Notes under the pieces: model-generated
What the model was told of the DNA's origin: nothing
Database searches by the model: none
Seen by the model: the letters and a program-made list of their open reading frames with translations, nothing else
Assembly: GCA_015680685.1 (NCBI GenBank)
Contig: MNCI01023346.1
Coordinates: forward strand, 885,579 to 949,578
DNA: 64,000 nucleotides
DNA from: Gnetum montanum
Lineage: Eukaryota; Streptophyta; Gnetopsida; Gnetales; Gnetaceae
Reading direction: 5' to 3'
In this document: one piece after another, positions 48,326-57,935 of the stretch
Layout of the letters: every line of letters starts with the position of its first letter
Position numbering within the stretch: the stretch's first letter is position 1
Made by a program: the position numbers and the translations under genes

Positions 48326-49110
48326 CATGGGGGATCCCCCTAAGCCGAATTCTAGCCGACGAAGTATTTCTTCTTCTAAAACGCTGGCCCAATCTGTCCC
48401 ATCCAGGCCTAAGTCAACGTCTGCCAAAGTCTTTCCTTTGTCGACAGCCGACCAGGTAGGACGTTTTAAAGGGAACTCACCCACCGACACTTCCCCAGAA
48501 GCAGTTGTGATCACCCTTGTAGGCGACTCCATTTCCACAGTTGTATTTTGAGCAAAAGTGTTGAAGGCAGACCGCAAACCCAAGCCCTCCACAAACAACT
48601 CTAGTTGGCGCTTCTCAATAGACACCTCTTTTAACGACTTCTTGTAGTAATGTTTGTGATTTTTCTTATCCTGACCCCACTTACGAACCTTGGAAGCGAA
48701 GGCTTTCCAATCTTGACATTTAAGGTTCAGGAGATTAATTTGGGCTTTGCGCTCTGCCATTCTCTGAGTCAGCGACGCATGACGATTCAGTAGGTTCCAA
48801 TATCTAGTGTACGTAACCTCAGACGTTCGCCAGGAGCAATCACCTCTTAGCTTAGCAGCAGCGAACTCGTACCGAGCCTTCAGATCGTCACGTTCCACTG
48901 ACAACTCAGAGACTTCCCTCTCTTTTTCCTGAATCTGTAGCCACAACTGCTCAATGGAACGCCTACAGGTCCATAACGACTTAGCGTTGTGCACAAAGCC
49001 TTCTGCAACTCCATTGTAAACAGGCCTTGGCACCTGTTCCACTTCTAGGGAAAGTGTGGTTAAAATTTCTATGCTAACGCTTTCAGAGGGATCCCATCTC
49101 AATTGAGCGC
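48326..49110 (-). other. Antisense exon 7: coiled coil and conserved WG..KK.HKHYYKK block
   Basis: This longest intact exon encodes about 262 residues without a stop. A Glu/Leu/Lys-rich coiled coil (IEQLWLQIQEKEREVSELSV onward) leads to CQDWKAF, KWGQDKKNHKHYYKK and KGKTLADVDLG. The same blocks are legible in B at 15640-15039 (QDWKNF, WGHTKKTHKHHYK, DKGKILAGVNFG). This is the best-conserved part between the two elements. Donor GTAAGC at 48325 and acceptor GATAG before 49110. Confidence 0.75.
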
Positions 49111-49792
49111 CTATCCACGCGGAAAATACGAATGTTAGGACAATATAAACAAGATGTGAAATTTCAAACCTCTAAATGATTTATACCTATGTCAGGGTGG
49201 GTTTCTTGGATCCGTTCAACAACTTCCTCCGCAAGTCCAGCTACAAAATCCATCTTACTTGGCATTTCTGACCAAGTAAATGGCTCATGGGTGCGAGAAC
49301 TAACCTCAGCGGTCCTCTCCAGGGGAACCGTCTTCATCGGTACATCCAACCGCACTGTCCTGATCTCGCTGCCTTCATCTGAACAGGATAAAAGCACAAA
49401 AATAAAATACCGTAGGAATGACAATTGGTCAGGTAATTCAAAACGAAATAATGTACCATGATCCTTGTCGCCCTCTGGGTGGTCACCCAAGTCCAGATTT
49501 CCCTTAAGAAAGCTACTGAACATTTGGTTGACAGCGTCCTGATCGTCCAACGGTGCAGTTTCAGAGGTATTTTCCTTTAACTCCGTTCCACCGCCCTGGC
49601 TCTTCTCCATATGTTCCTCCTCGATATTCTTCTCCATGTTGGTCTCCTCCTCCTCAGTGATAGTCTCTAAAGCCTGTTTCCTCACTATTTTTTAAAATCA
49701 AGCCAGAAACATCAATGACACATAAGCGATTGAAGTAAAGGTTGTAAACGAAACGAAAACAATAAAGCAATGAGCGGGTGAGGTCCGCTTAC

Positions 49793-50832
49793 CAGGTATC
49801 TTGAAGTGTATGCGCTTCACGCGTGGCGGGTTCACATCGGAGGCTTCCTCAGTCGTGCGTTCAGGCCTTTTTAACTTTGACTTAGCTTGGCCAACGGTCT
49901 CCTTGATGACCCGTTCTACCCTTCTAGCAGTATAGCGTACGTCGTCTGGCTCCAATCCTAGACTATCACGTGTGTGGATTGAAGCGCCAGATGATCCCCT
50001 TGTAGTGATAGAAACGAATTCATCAATGCCTTCAGGTGCATCTTGGGATTTTGTTGTCTCAAACAGGTGATTGATCCACGGGCGAGATAGCTGACCCTGA
50101 TCCCGCAGAACAAACTTGTTGTCTACACGGACTACTAAGAACTCGGCGAAATGACGAACATAACCAGCGAAGAACGCAAAGGTGAAGTGGGATTGCGCCT
50201 CGACATTCGAACGCAACCACACTATCTCCTTGTGCATGCCCGACAACAAAAATCGTGCCCAGTTATATCGCATGCCCGTTTCCAAGACAGTTTGCATGAC
50301 ACGAACAGCCTCAACCCCAAGACACTTCACTTGGGAAAGGGTTTTAGGGAATACCCGTGCCCTGAATAGGGGATACAATTCGTTCACTTCCACAAGTTTT
50401 GCTTTCCCTGCATCGGGAATCCCTTGGCACCCTTGGCCACGCCTAGCCAATCTTCCAACTCACGAACCGTCTGGAGCTCTTTATGAGCTCTGTCTAATAC
50501 TATGTTTAAGCCATCTGCCGGTACGCCAAATAAGTTTGACAAGAACTCGGGCGACAGATGAAAAACTACCTTCACACCCTTAATCCGGGTGCTGTAGTAT
50601 GAGACAGACTCATTAAAAGAGTCCACGATCCCAATCATCTCCCCTATGGATACGTCAGGACTCGGGGTCATAAAGAGCTCCATGAGGCCGGCATTGTCCA
50701 GGCAACGAACGATGGATGGTGGAGCTTATCTACGCAACCACTTTTGAGCCTTAGTCACCTCCCCGAACTTCATCGACAAGGTAGTCTCGGTTCGTCCAGT
50801 TGTCACCGGATCCTCACTAGAAGGTGCATCAA
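49793..50832 (-). other. Antisense exon 4: plant-mobile-domain-like segment
   Basis: The stretch near 50600-50510 reads RIKGVKVVFHLSPEFLSNLFGVPADG. Its hRGhxVxFxxxxhxxhhGhP pattern resembles the N-terminal part of plant transposon-associated families (Transposase_32, plant mobile domain) that I know from antisense or extra ORFs of Athila/Tat elements. It is followed by ELYPLFRARVFPKTLSQ and WARFLLSGMHKEI. B has VRRVRVVLYLNEALFVDLFG and ELYTLFCARAFSKLLS at 17430-17075. The frame is broken by TAA at 50728 and a one-base deletion near 50423. The family match is from memory of motif patterns, so it is tentative. Confidence 0.5.
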
Positions 50833-51260
50833 CTGTAAAAACAATTTAAAATGGTCATATCAGCGTAACTCCAAACAGTTGGACAAACCCGTTAACATAT
50901 CTAGGAAATGTTATCATTTACTGTTAGTGCTGGATTTAGAGGTGCTGCCAAGGTCACGAGGGAAGACTAGCCCGTTGTCCGACCAATCTTCATGAAGCCA
51001 TCCATGAGCTTTGCACATCGCAAATGCTCTAGAGAACTGCTTGTGAAAATGGATGATCACCCCCTTAGTTTAACCCAGAACGATTCCACGAAGGGTGGGG
51101 CCCATCATGAATGCCTCCAAGGTAATGCGAGCAAGAGCTAGTCCTTCATCCTCAATCAATGTCCTGTCCGGGTTGGTCCTCGGTCTATAAACAACTAAAT
51201 GTCAAAACAAGAAACAAACACTAAACGACGAAAGGAAATAATAAACTTAAATATTCCTAC

Positions 51261-51710
51261 CTGTCCACTCGGTACACTGTGCCGGGAGGATTCTGGAATA
51301 TTGTGTGCGCGAGGGCAGCTATGAACAGAGTATTGTTGAGGTAGTCTAACCCTCGCGACAATAGTACCAACACGTGCGTTAATGGGCGTGTAGACCGGGG
51401 CCCACGGGTAGAACCATCCTTGTTAACCAGCAGCCCCTCGTCAATGTCTTCTATGAAGACCATGACACCCTCTGCAGCTCCCGGCAGCACTGCGTCAAGC
51501 ACGCTCCTTGCAATCACCTCGCTAAAGCTCGACCAGATGGCCACCTCGAAATTGTCCAACAGGAAGGCCAGAAATCCACATGCGCCTTCCCTGAACCAAA
51601 CCCCGTTGTTATCCACGGTTAGATCCAGGGGAAGCTCCCCAGCCTCAACGGGGCCAACCCATGTTAACACCCCGACAAGCTCAACAACAAGGAAGAAGCG
51701 TTTACTGTCC
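51261..51710 (-). other. Antisense exon 2: FCP1/NIF-like HAD domain without catalytic residues
   Basis: The exon reads FFLVVELVGVL (51697-51665), then VWFREGACGFLAFLLDNFEVAIWSS about 25 residues on, then NNTLFIAALAHTIFQNPPGTVY at its end. In plant FCP1/NIF-type HAD phosphatases the matching blocks are hhhLDhNGhL, a RPxxxxFLxxxxxxFxVxIWSS block, and NTLLhDDSPxKxxxNPPxTxI, in the same order and spacing. Here the first catalytic Asp is Glu, the second is Val, and the late DD pair is AA. B has VVVELVDIL, FRLGAFEFLVFLLQHF and NTLFVALHMHMVFYNPPRTV, also without the aspartates. I infer a catalytically dead HAD fold kept in both elements. Confidence 0.55.
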
Positions 51711-51824
51711 CTGCAAGCAATCAAGATGCCACAATGAATTAGCCATGCTTCAAAACAGAGCAAAAAGCGAGAGTTTACATCATGAACCGACACTTAAAAT
51801 CTAAAAATTTGCTAACTGTCTGCA

Positions 51825-52312
51825 CTCAGCGTATACGCCCCATAGACCAGCGTATACGCCGGCGAAACTATTTACACTCAGCGTAATACGTTTCTTAACT
51901 CAGCGTATACGCCGACAATGAACTGTTTTACGCTCAGCTTATACGCTGAAGAAACCCTCAGCGTATATGCCCAAGTTCACTTCCAGCGTAAACAGTGTAC
52001 GCCAGAAACATGAAAAACAAGTCTACGCTGCAAAGACATCTACGCACGTACAGCGTATACGCTGAACAAACCCTCAGCGTATACGCCGTCACAGCAAACG
52101 AGATTTACGCCGATAGGAAAAAAAAATCACGCTGACAAAACTTTGCGTATAGAGAACTCATGATATAATAGTGCAGGAAAATTACTTATGCTGATAAACT
52201 GATTACGCCCTGACAGTCTACGCTAAACTAAATTCACGCTATGAAGTCACACTCGGCGTATACGCCGAAAACCCTCTACGCTGCAAACCCTCTGCGTTCG
52301 GCGTATACGCCG
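51825..52312. repeat. GCGTATACGC palindrome cluster in antisense intron 1
   Basis: About nine GCGTATACGC or one-base variants (for example near 51832, 51850, 51902, 52053, 52076, 52256, 52299), with further TACGC words, fill the first intron of the antisense gene. This is the same word that fills element A's LTRs. Confidence 0.85.
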
Positions 52313-52783
52313 AGGCTATCTACGCTAAAAAAGAGAAGCAAGGAAATAATAACAGAGGTAGGGATCAGAGCCTACCTATGGGATGTCACAGGCCATGACG
52401 GGATCCTTGGCCAGGGTAGGCACTGCAGCATGGCTTCAGTCTCCTCCGCAAAGGTCAAGTCAGGACTCTTCCTACCCTGGCCTTCCACTTCCTTTCCTTT
52501 GCCCATCTCGGCCTCCTTCACGCTGATTGCACAAGTTTACGCTGAAGAAAAAAACTGTCTACACTGGCGCCTGAAAATTCTACACTCCGCGTCGACGCTG
52601 GGGTTTAGTGTCGGGCGTCTACGCTAAGGATTACTCTTCGGCGTCTACGCTCACAAGCAAGTTTACGCTTACGCCAGGTACGATCGTCTACACTTACGCT
52701 TTAGCAGTTTACGCTTATGCTTTAACAGGGCGCTCTCCCGCTTACGCTCGATCCAAAGTAAGAAACAAATGAAACCCACCCCC
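52313..52783 (-). promoter_or_regulatory. 5' untranslated region and proximal upstream region of the antisense gene
   Basis: It runs from the TATA box at 52792-52784 towards the ATG at 52506 and includes exon 1 (52506-52376). It is rich in TACGCT/AGCGTA words related to those of the LTR. No other gene is visible. Confidence 0.5.
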
Positions 52784-52792
52784 TTTTTTATA
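52784..52792 (-). promoter_or_regulatory. Candidate TATA box of the antisense gene
   Basis: TATAAAAAA on the minus strand, about 280 bases upstream of the antisense ATG, in a GC-richer setting than most A-runs here. It resembles the LTR TATA box (TATAAAAA). Confidence 0.5.
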
Positions 52793-52959
52793 GCGCTCTG
52801 ATGATGCCGCCACCGCCGCTTACGCTGCCGTTATTCCCTTTTTGCCATTTTGTGCCTCTTTGCTCATTTTTTTCGCTAAAATTTGCCTTGGAAAAATAAT
52901 AAAAAATATAAAAACAGAAATTACTCCATCCTGGTTCCCCGTGGACCCCATTCTGGATG
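52793..52959. other. Spacer upstream of the antisense promoter
   Basis: Short non-coding stretch between the antisense TATA box and the second array. A possible sense splice acceptor (AAAACAG) lies near 52910-52916, but nothing confirms it. Confidence 0.3.
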
Positions 52960-53035
52960 TTTATCGCCTGGTAAGGCGTTAAACTGCCACCTACAGCCCG
53001 GTATGGCCTTAAACTGCCATGCGTCCCGGTGTCAT
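52960..53035. repeat. Second TAAACT-type array of element A
   Basis: Two clear units, GCCTGGTAAGGCGTTAAACT and GCCCGGTATGGCCTTAAACT, each with an inverted GCC...GGC pair, lie just before the RT frame as in B (20090-20190). Confidence 0.75.
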
Positions 53036-53047
53036 GGAGCAAGCTCA

Positions 53048-56000
53048 ATGGACTGCCAGCATTTAACCGCACCGTTAATCATTGACGGACCATACGGAAA
53101 AATTACAAGAGACATTAACACAAACCTCATCAACTTAAGTTCACAAACGGACGATGTAGTCATAGCCTCAACACAGCAAATAACAGATGATTACAAAGGC
53201 ATGACAAAATTCCTTGACATAGAGGCCGAGAACATCACCGAAGACCCGTTGGCCGAAACTCCCATCGTCATGCCTGATGGGGAAACTAAAATTTTAAAAT
53301 TGAGTGCCTTATTACAACCGCCATTAGCCAAAACCATTGGGAACGTGCTCAGGGAAAACATGAAAGCATTCGCTTGGTCCTACACAGACATGCCCGGGCT
53401 AGACCCCCGAATTGTCCAACACAATATTATCCTTGACCCAAAGTTGAGACCGGTAAAACAAAAAGCACGAAAGGTTAAGCCCGAGGTGGCATTAGCAGTT
53501 CGCAATGAAATCACCAACCTTTATCAAGCTAGTTTCATTTGAGCCGTCGATTACGCCGAATGGGTGTCTAACATGGTCATTGTTTTGAAGAAGAACGAAA
53601 GCATTCGTTTGTGCATTGACTTCCGAAATTTAAATGTTGCAACTATAAAGGATGATTTTCCTTTACCCAGCATTGATCAACCTGTTGACTCAACTGCTGG
53701 GCATGCATTACTATCTTTCATGGACGGCTTCTCGGGATACAATCAAATACGAATCAACCCGGAGCATTAGCTTCGGACAACCTTTATGACACCATGGGGA
53801 ACCTTTTGTTACACAATGATGCCCTTTGGTCTCAAGAATGCTGGAGCCACGTATCAGAGAGCGATGACATTTATCTTTAGCGATTACATATTACATTCAC
53901 TCAACGACTACGTGGATGACATTGTGGTTAAGTAAAAAATAGAAGAACAACATGTACAAGATCTCGACTTAGTCCTAAAGCGTTGTTTGAAGTACAAATT
54001 AAGACTCAACCCGAAAAAATGTGTCTTCGGCGTCAAAACAGGAAAAATGCTTGGATTTATAACATCCGAAGCAGGGATACGAGTAGACCCCAATAAGGTT
54101 AAGGCCATAACAAACCTGAAACCACCAGGCAACCTTACTGAACTTCGAGGTCTAAAAGGCAGATTACAGTTTATCAGGCGCTTCATAGAAAAACTGACAG
54201 ATAAACTAAAACCCATGAACCACCTATTACGCAAGAACGTACATTTTGAATGGACTCCGCAGTGTCAACAAGCATTCGATGACATTAAAACGGCACTTGC
54301 CCGGTTACCCACGGTTTATCCGCCTCAAAACGATAAACCATTCTCCATCTACCTCGCTAGGTCGGATTCATCCATCGCGTCTATGCTTTGCTAGAAACGC
54401 GATGACGGAACCGAAGTCCTTGTATATTACTTGAGCCATGCATTAGTTGCCCACGAGAAAAGGTACAACGACGTGGAGAAGTCATGTTTAGCTTTGGTCT
54501 TTGCTTTAAGAAAATGGCGACATTACCTCTTCCGTAACCAGGTTTACATAATTTGCAAGGACAATGTACTAAGAGCCATAACAGGGAATATTTATGAAAC
54601 AAGTTGAATAGCCCGGTGGAAAGCCATGATAGTCGAATTTGACCTGTACTACGTAACGCAATCGTCAGTTAAGGGTCAAGCTATAGTAAATCAAATGGCA
54701 ACATCACCAACGCGCGACCAAGCAACTATAGACCCAGAGTTCCCAGATGAGAATATAAGCGCCATAGACATAGTGCCCGATGACTACGATGCTATTTTAA
54801 ACTTTGATGGGGCATCTACCTCTTGAGGAGGAAGTGCAGCCACTGTCATCACCTATCCCTCCGGGGAGATCCGACCCTTTGCCTATCGTTTCAACTTTCA
54901 CTGTACCAACAACATAGCAGAGTATGAAGGTCTCCTTAGAGGTCTCGCGGCAGCTTTGGCTCTAAACATCACACGGCTTGTAGTCAGAGGAGACTCGCAA
55001 CTAGTCATAAACCAAGTCACAGATGTCTATACATGTAAAGCCCAACATTTACAACCATACTACAACTTGGCGAAACACCTAATGAGGCGATTCGAAAACA
55101 TCGATGTGCAGCACGTCTCTAGAAATGATAACACCATCGCAGACGCGTTAGCCACATTAGCGTTAAACATATCGCCAAACATGTTCCACACATTACCAAG
55201 CTCCATAATTAGTTGTGCTGAACCAATCACCGACACCCTTGACACGTTGCCGATTGCATCTGTTAGTTCAACACACGCGATAGAATGGTATGATGACATA
55301 AAAGAATACCTTCTACGCGGCGAAACACCACGACATCTAACAAATGCACAGACAGACGAAGTGCGGAAACATTCTAAGCAGTATACCCTGGTAGGGGACA
55401 CACTGTGTCATCGATCCTATGAAGGCATATTGCTAACATGTGTCAATAGTATTGATGCCCAAACCATTGTCGATCAGGCACATGAGGGACTATGCGGGGG
55501 ACACATAGCACTGAAAGCCATGGCAACAAAGATCAGACGCTTGGGCTATTATTGGCCACACATGGAATACGACTGTCTCACCAAAGTCAAAACGTGTAGT
55601 ACTTGTTAAAAACACAGCAATCTGATACATGTCCCACCGAATGAGTTGCATATAACGCAAATCACATGGCCCTTTCAAAAGTGGGGGTTGGACCTCATTG
55701 GCCAGATAACACCCTCATCTTCCGCAGGCCATAGTTTCATTATAATCGCCACAGAATACTTCACGAAGTGGGTAGAAGCTGCTCCCCTTCGAAAAACTAC
55801 ATCCAAACAGGTGTGCAATTTTATTCTGGAAAACATTGTAACTCGCTTTGGCATTCCCATGACAATCATCACTGACAATGGGCCACAATTTAGCAGTGCC
55901 GAAACCAAAGCCTTTTGTGAAAATTTAGGGATCAAACACTCGTTTTCATCCCCTTACTATCCTCAGAGTAATAGACAAGCAGAAGCAACAAACAAGACGA

Positions 56001-56524
56001 TTATTGCAATACTTAAGAAAATGCTTACCCAAAGTAAGAGGAAATGGCACGAACAATTGGTGTACGCATTGTGGGCATACCGTACTACGCACCGAACGTC
56101 GACAGGTAAGACACCATATAGTTTGGTTTACGGTTCAGAAGTTGTTTTACCTTTGGAGTTACAGGTACCGTCATTAAGGATCACACTTTCTGGGCTCCTC
56201 GACGATGGGCAAAACAATGATCTACGGACCATTGATCTTGACTCGGTGGAGGAAGAACGTGTGCACGCCCTCGATCAGATCGAATGGTACCAAAAACAAC
56301 AACGGCAATGACATCGGCATGACATCAACAAGCGCCCTATCAAAGAAGGTGACCTTGTGCTTAAAGCTATCCGGGAACACGTGGATAAATTCTCAGCCAA
56401 CTGGGAAGGGCCTTACTTGGTCATTAAAGCATTTGACAACGGAGCATTCAAGCTAGCCGATATGGAAGGAAACGAACTCGCCAATCCAACCAATCACTTG
56501 TTCCTGAAACTATTCTACATTTGA
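53048..56524 (+). pseudogene. pol: RT-RNaseH-RNaseH-integrase of element A, one frame with eight stops
   Basis: A single reading frame runs from about 53048 to TGA 56522-56524 with no frameshift. Domains: reverse transcriptase (about 53400-54200, YVDD at 53909-53920), ancestral RNase H (54300-54700), archaeal-type RNase H (FDGAS at 54803, TNNIAEYEGLL, GDSQLV), integrase zinc-binding region (H...H...C-S-T-C, 55470-55606) and core with D at 55691, D at 55874 and E at 55982 (DD35E spacing), then a WEGPYLV C-terminal domain. These copy element RNA to DNA and insert it in the nucleus. Stops: 53540, 53768, 53933, 54392, 54605, 54824, 55607, 56309. Seven fit a C-to-T change in CGA, CAG or CAA. The start is uncertain because expression may need splicing. 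Confidence 0.9.
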
Positions 56525-56534
56525 GTACAAGCTC

Positions 56535-56915
56535 AAGTACGTAAGAGTCCTGGAATCAAGACTATAAACTAATACCACAGCTCGTCCTGAAATCATGACA
56601 ATAAACTGATACCATAGAATAGTCTTGGATCATGACTTAAAACTGATGCCACAACTGTCCTGGCATCATGACAATAAACTGATACCCCACAGTGTCCGCA
56701 ATGACGATAAATTAGCACCCGTCCGGCATGACAGTAAACTGCCACCGTCATAACCATCAGAGTCCGCTAAGACTATAAACTAGCTTGCCTCCTCATAGTC
56801 CGCTAAGACTAAAAACTGGCAATGTAACGTCCGCCACGACGCTAAACAGGCAATGTCCAACGGGTTATGACATAAAACTAACCCATGATAGTCCGCCAAG
56901 ACTATAAACTGGTAA
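56535..56915. repeat. Third TAAACT-type array of element A, about 11 units
   Basis: Units spaced 26-41 bases follow GTCC-n(6-9)-GAC-nn-TAAACTRR, for example GTCCGCTAAGACTATAAACT. GTC and GAC flank a short loop, so each unit can fold as a small hairpin ahead of the TAAACT core. It lies right after the integrase stop codon. Confidence 0.88.
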
Positions 56916-57921
56916 GTTTGTCTCTGGTTCATCAATCTGCCACCACATTCAAGCTTCATCATTGCATCACCCGCCATCAGAAGATCCTACCAACGTTGCT
57001 ACTATTGACATACAGTCTGCTGCCGTGTAAGTCTAAGCTCGATCATTCACTCATGGTTTTCTTGTCTCCTTGGAGTTGTGTTTACAGGATGACACCCAGA
57101 GGTTTTTGCACAAGAATGCATTTCGTCATAAGCAGCAAGATGGGACAATGTTCACAACACGCATGGCAAGACTAAATCAAACCGTTCACTAGTACATCCC
57201 CATTCGCCGACTCATTCCTTATCTGTTCACCAACACATTATATTTAGTCACACCTCTGATACACCCAGTACACCCAAAACTTTGAACATGCTGTCGCATA
57301 CTGTGACTCCTTGAAGCAGTCGTGACACATGACATAGCACTTGCACATGAGTACAAAATCAATGCAAAGTTTACGCTGAAAAAAAAACCTTGGCACTTCC
57401 CATATGAGCCCCAGGCGGGAAGGCAGTTGTCTCAAAACAGAGTACTCATGTCCAAAATGGTCAAGCAGCATCCAGTTGCATGGCTTTGGCTCTCCGCCAA
57501 CAGGACCCTCCTCTAAAACATTAAACACGGGCCCTATTCCTCCAAAGCATGTAACACATCTCCCTGTGGCTTTGGTCTTGCCAAAAAGTTCTCTTGAACA
57601 CTAACCAGGAGCCTTGTTCCGCCAAAGAACGTGCATCGCATGTCTGAACTCCGAGTCTGCTAAACAATGGCTACTGACAAGGACCAGCATGCCGCACACC
57701 CAAGCATCCCATTTCCCAAGCACAAACCCTTGGGTAGTGGTCAATCCCCACAATCTCCGTTTTCCTACTAGCCACAAACTCACTTTCCCAATCCCATGTA
57801 CTACTGAACACGGTGCAATAACGCCTAGTCAAGTGGCAACAGACAAAGTCTCTATCAAGTTGCTTGTGGTGTTTTGCACTTCTTTGTCGACGTTTCTCGA
57901 GTCGATTCCTCCAAGCGTCAA
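56916..57921. other. 3' untranslated region of element A
   Basis: Only short incidental open frames on both strands. None has a counterpart in B. It leads to the polypurine tract. Confidence 0.5.
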
Positions 57922-57935
57922 CAAAGAGGGGCCAA
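57922..57935 (+). other. Polypurine tract of element A
   Basis: CAAAGAGGGGCCAA directly abuts the 3' LTR at 57936, as expected for the plus-strand primer. Confidence 0.75.

Larger units (their letters stand above)
48125..52506 (-). pseudogene. Eight-exon antisense gene inside element A (nearly intact)
   Basis: Exons on the minus strand: 52506-52376, 51710-51261, 51184-50922, 50832-49793, 49684-49457, 49378-49187, 49110-48326, 48226-48125. Every intron (665, 76, 89, 108, 78, 76 and 99 bases) starts GT and ends AG, mostly GTAAGC/GTAGG and TTGCAG/TTCAG, and phases agree across all junctions. The ATG at 52506 is the first after an in-frame TAA 33 bases upstream. The stop is TAG at 48127. About 1,063 residues are encoded: FCP1-like segment (45-195), plant-mobile-domain-like segment (about 320-420), acidic linker (628-704), coiled coil (about 800-880), and a Gly/Asp/Pro tail. 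This copy has two stops (TAA 51072-51070, TAA 50728-50726) and a one-base deletion near 50423. A diverged homologue in element B shows the gene is old. Function unknown. Confidence 0.82.

Noticed and set aside
48327-48551. Plus-strand open frame opposite antisense exon 7
   Set aside because: It mirrors the coding exon on the other strand, has no counterpart in element B and no recognisable motif.
50151-50583. Plus-strand frames in the antisense region
   Set aside because: Shadows of antisense exon 4; no conservation in element B.
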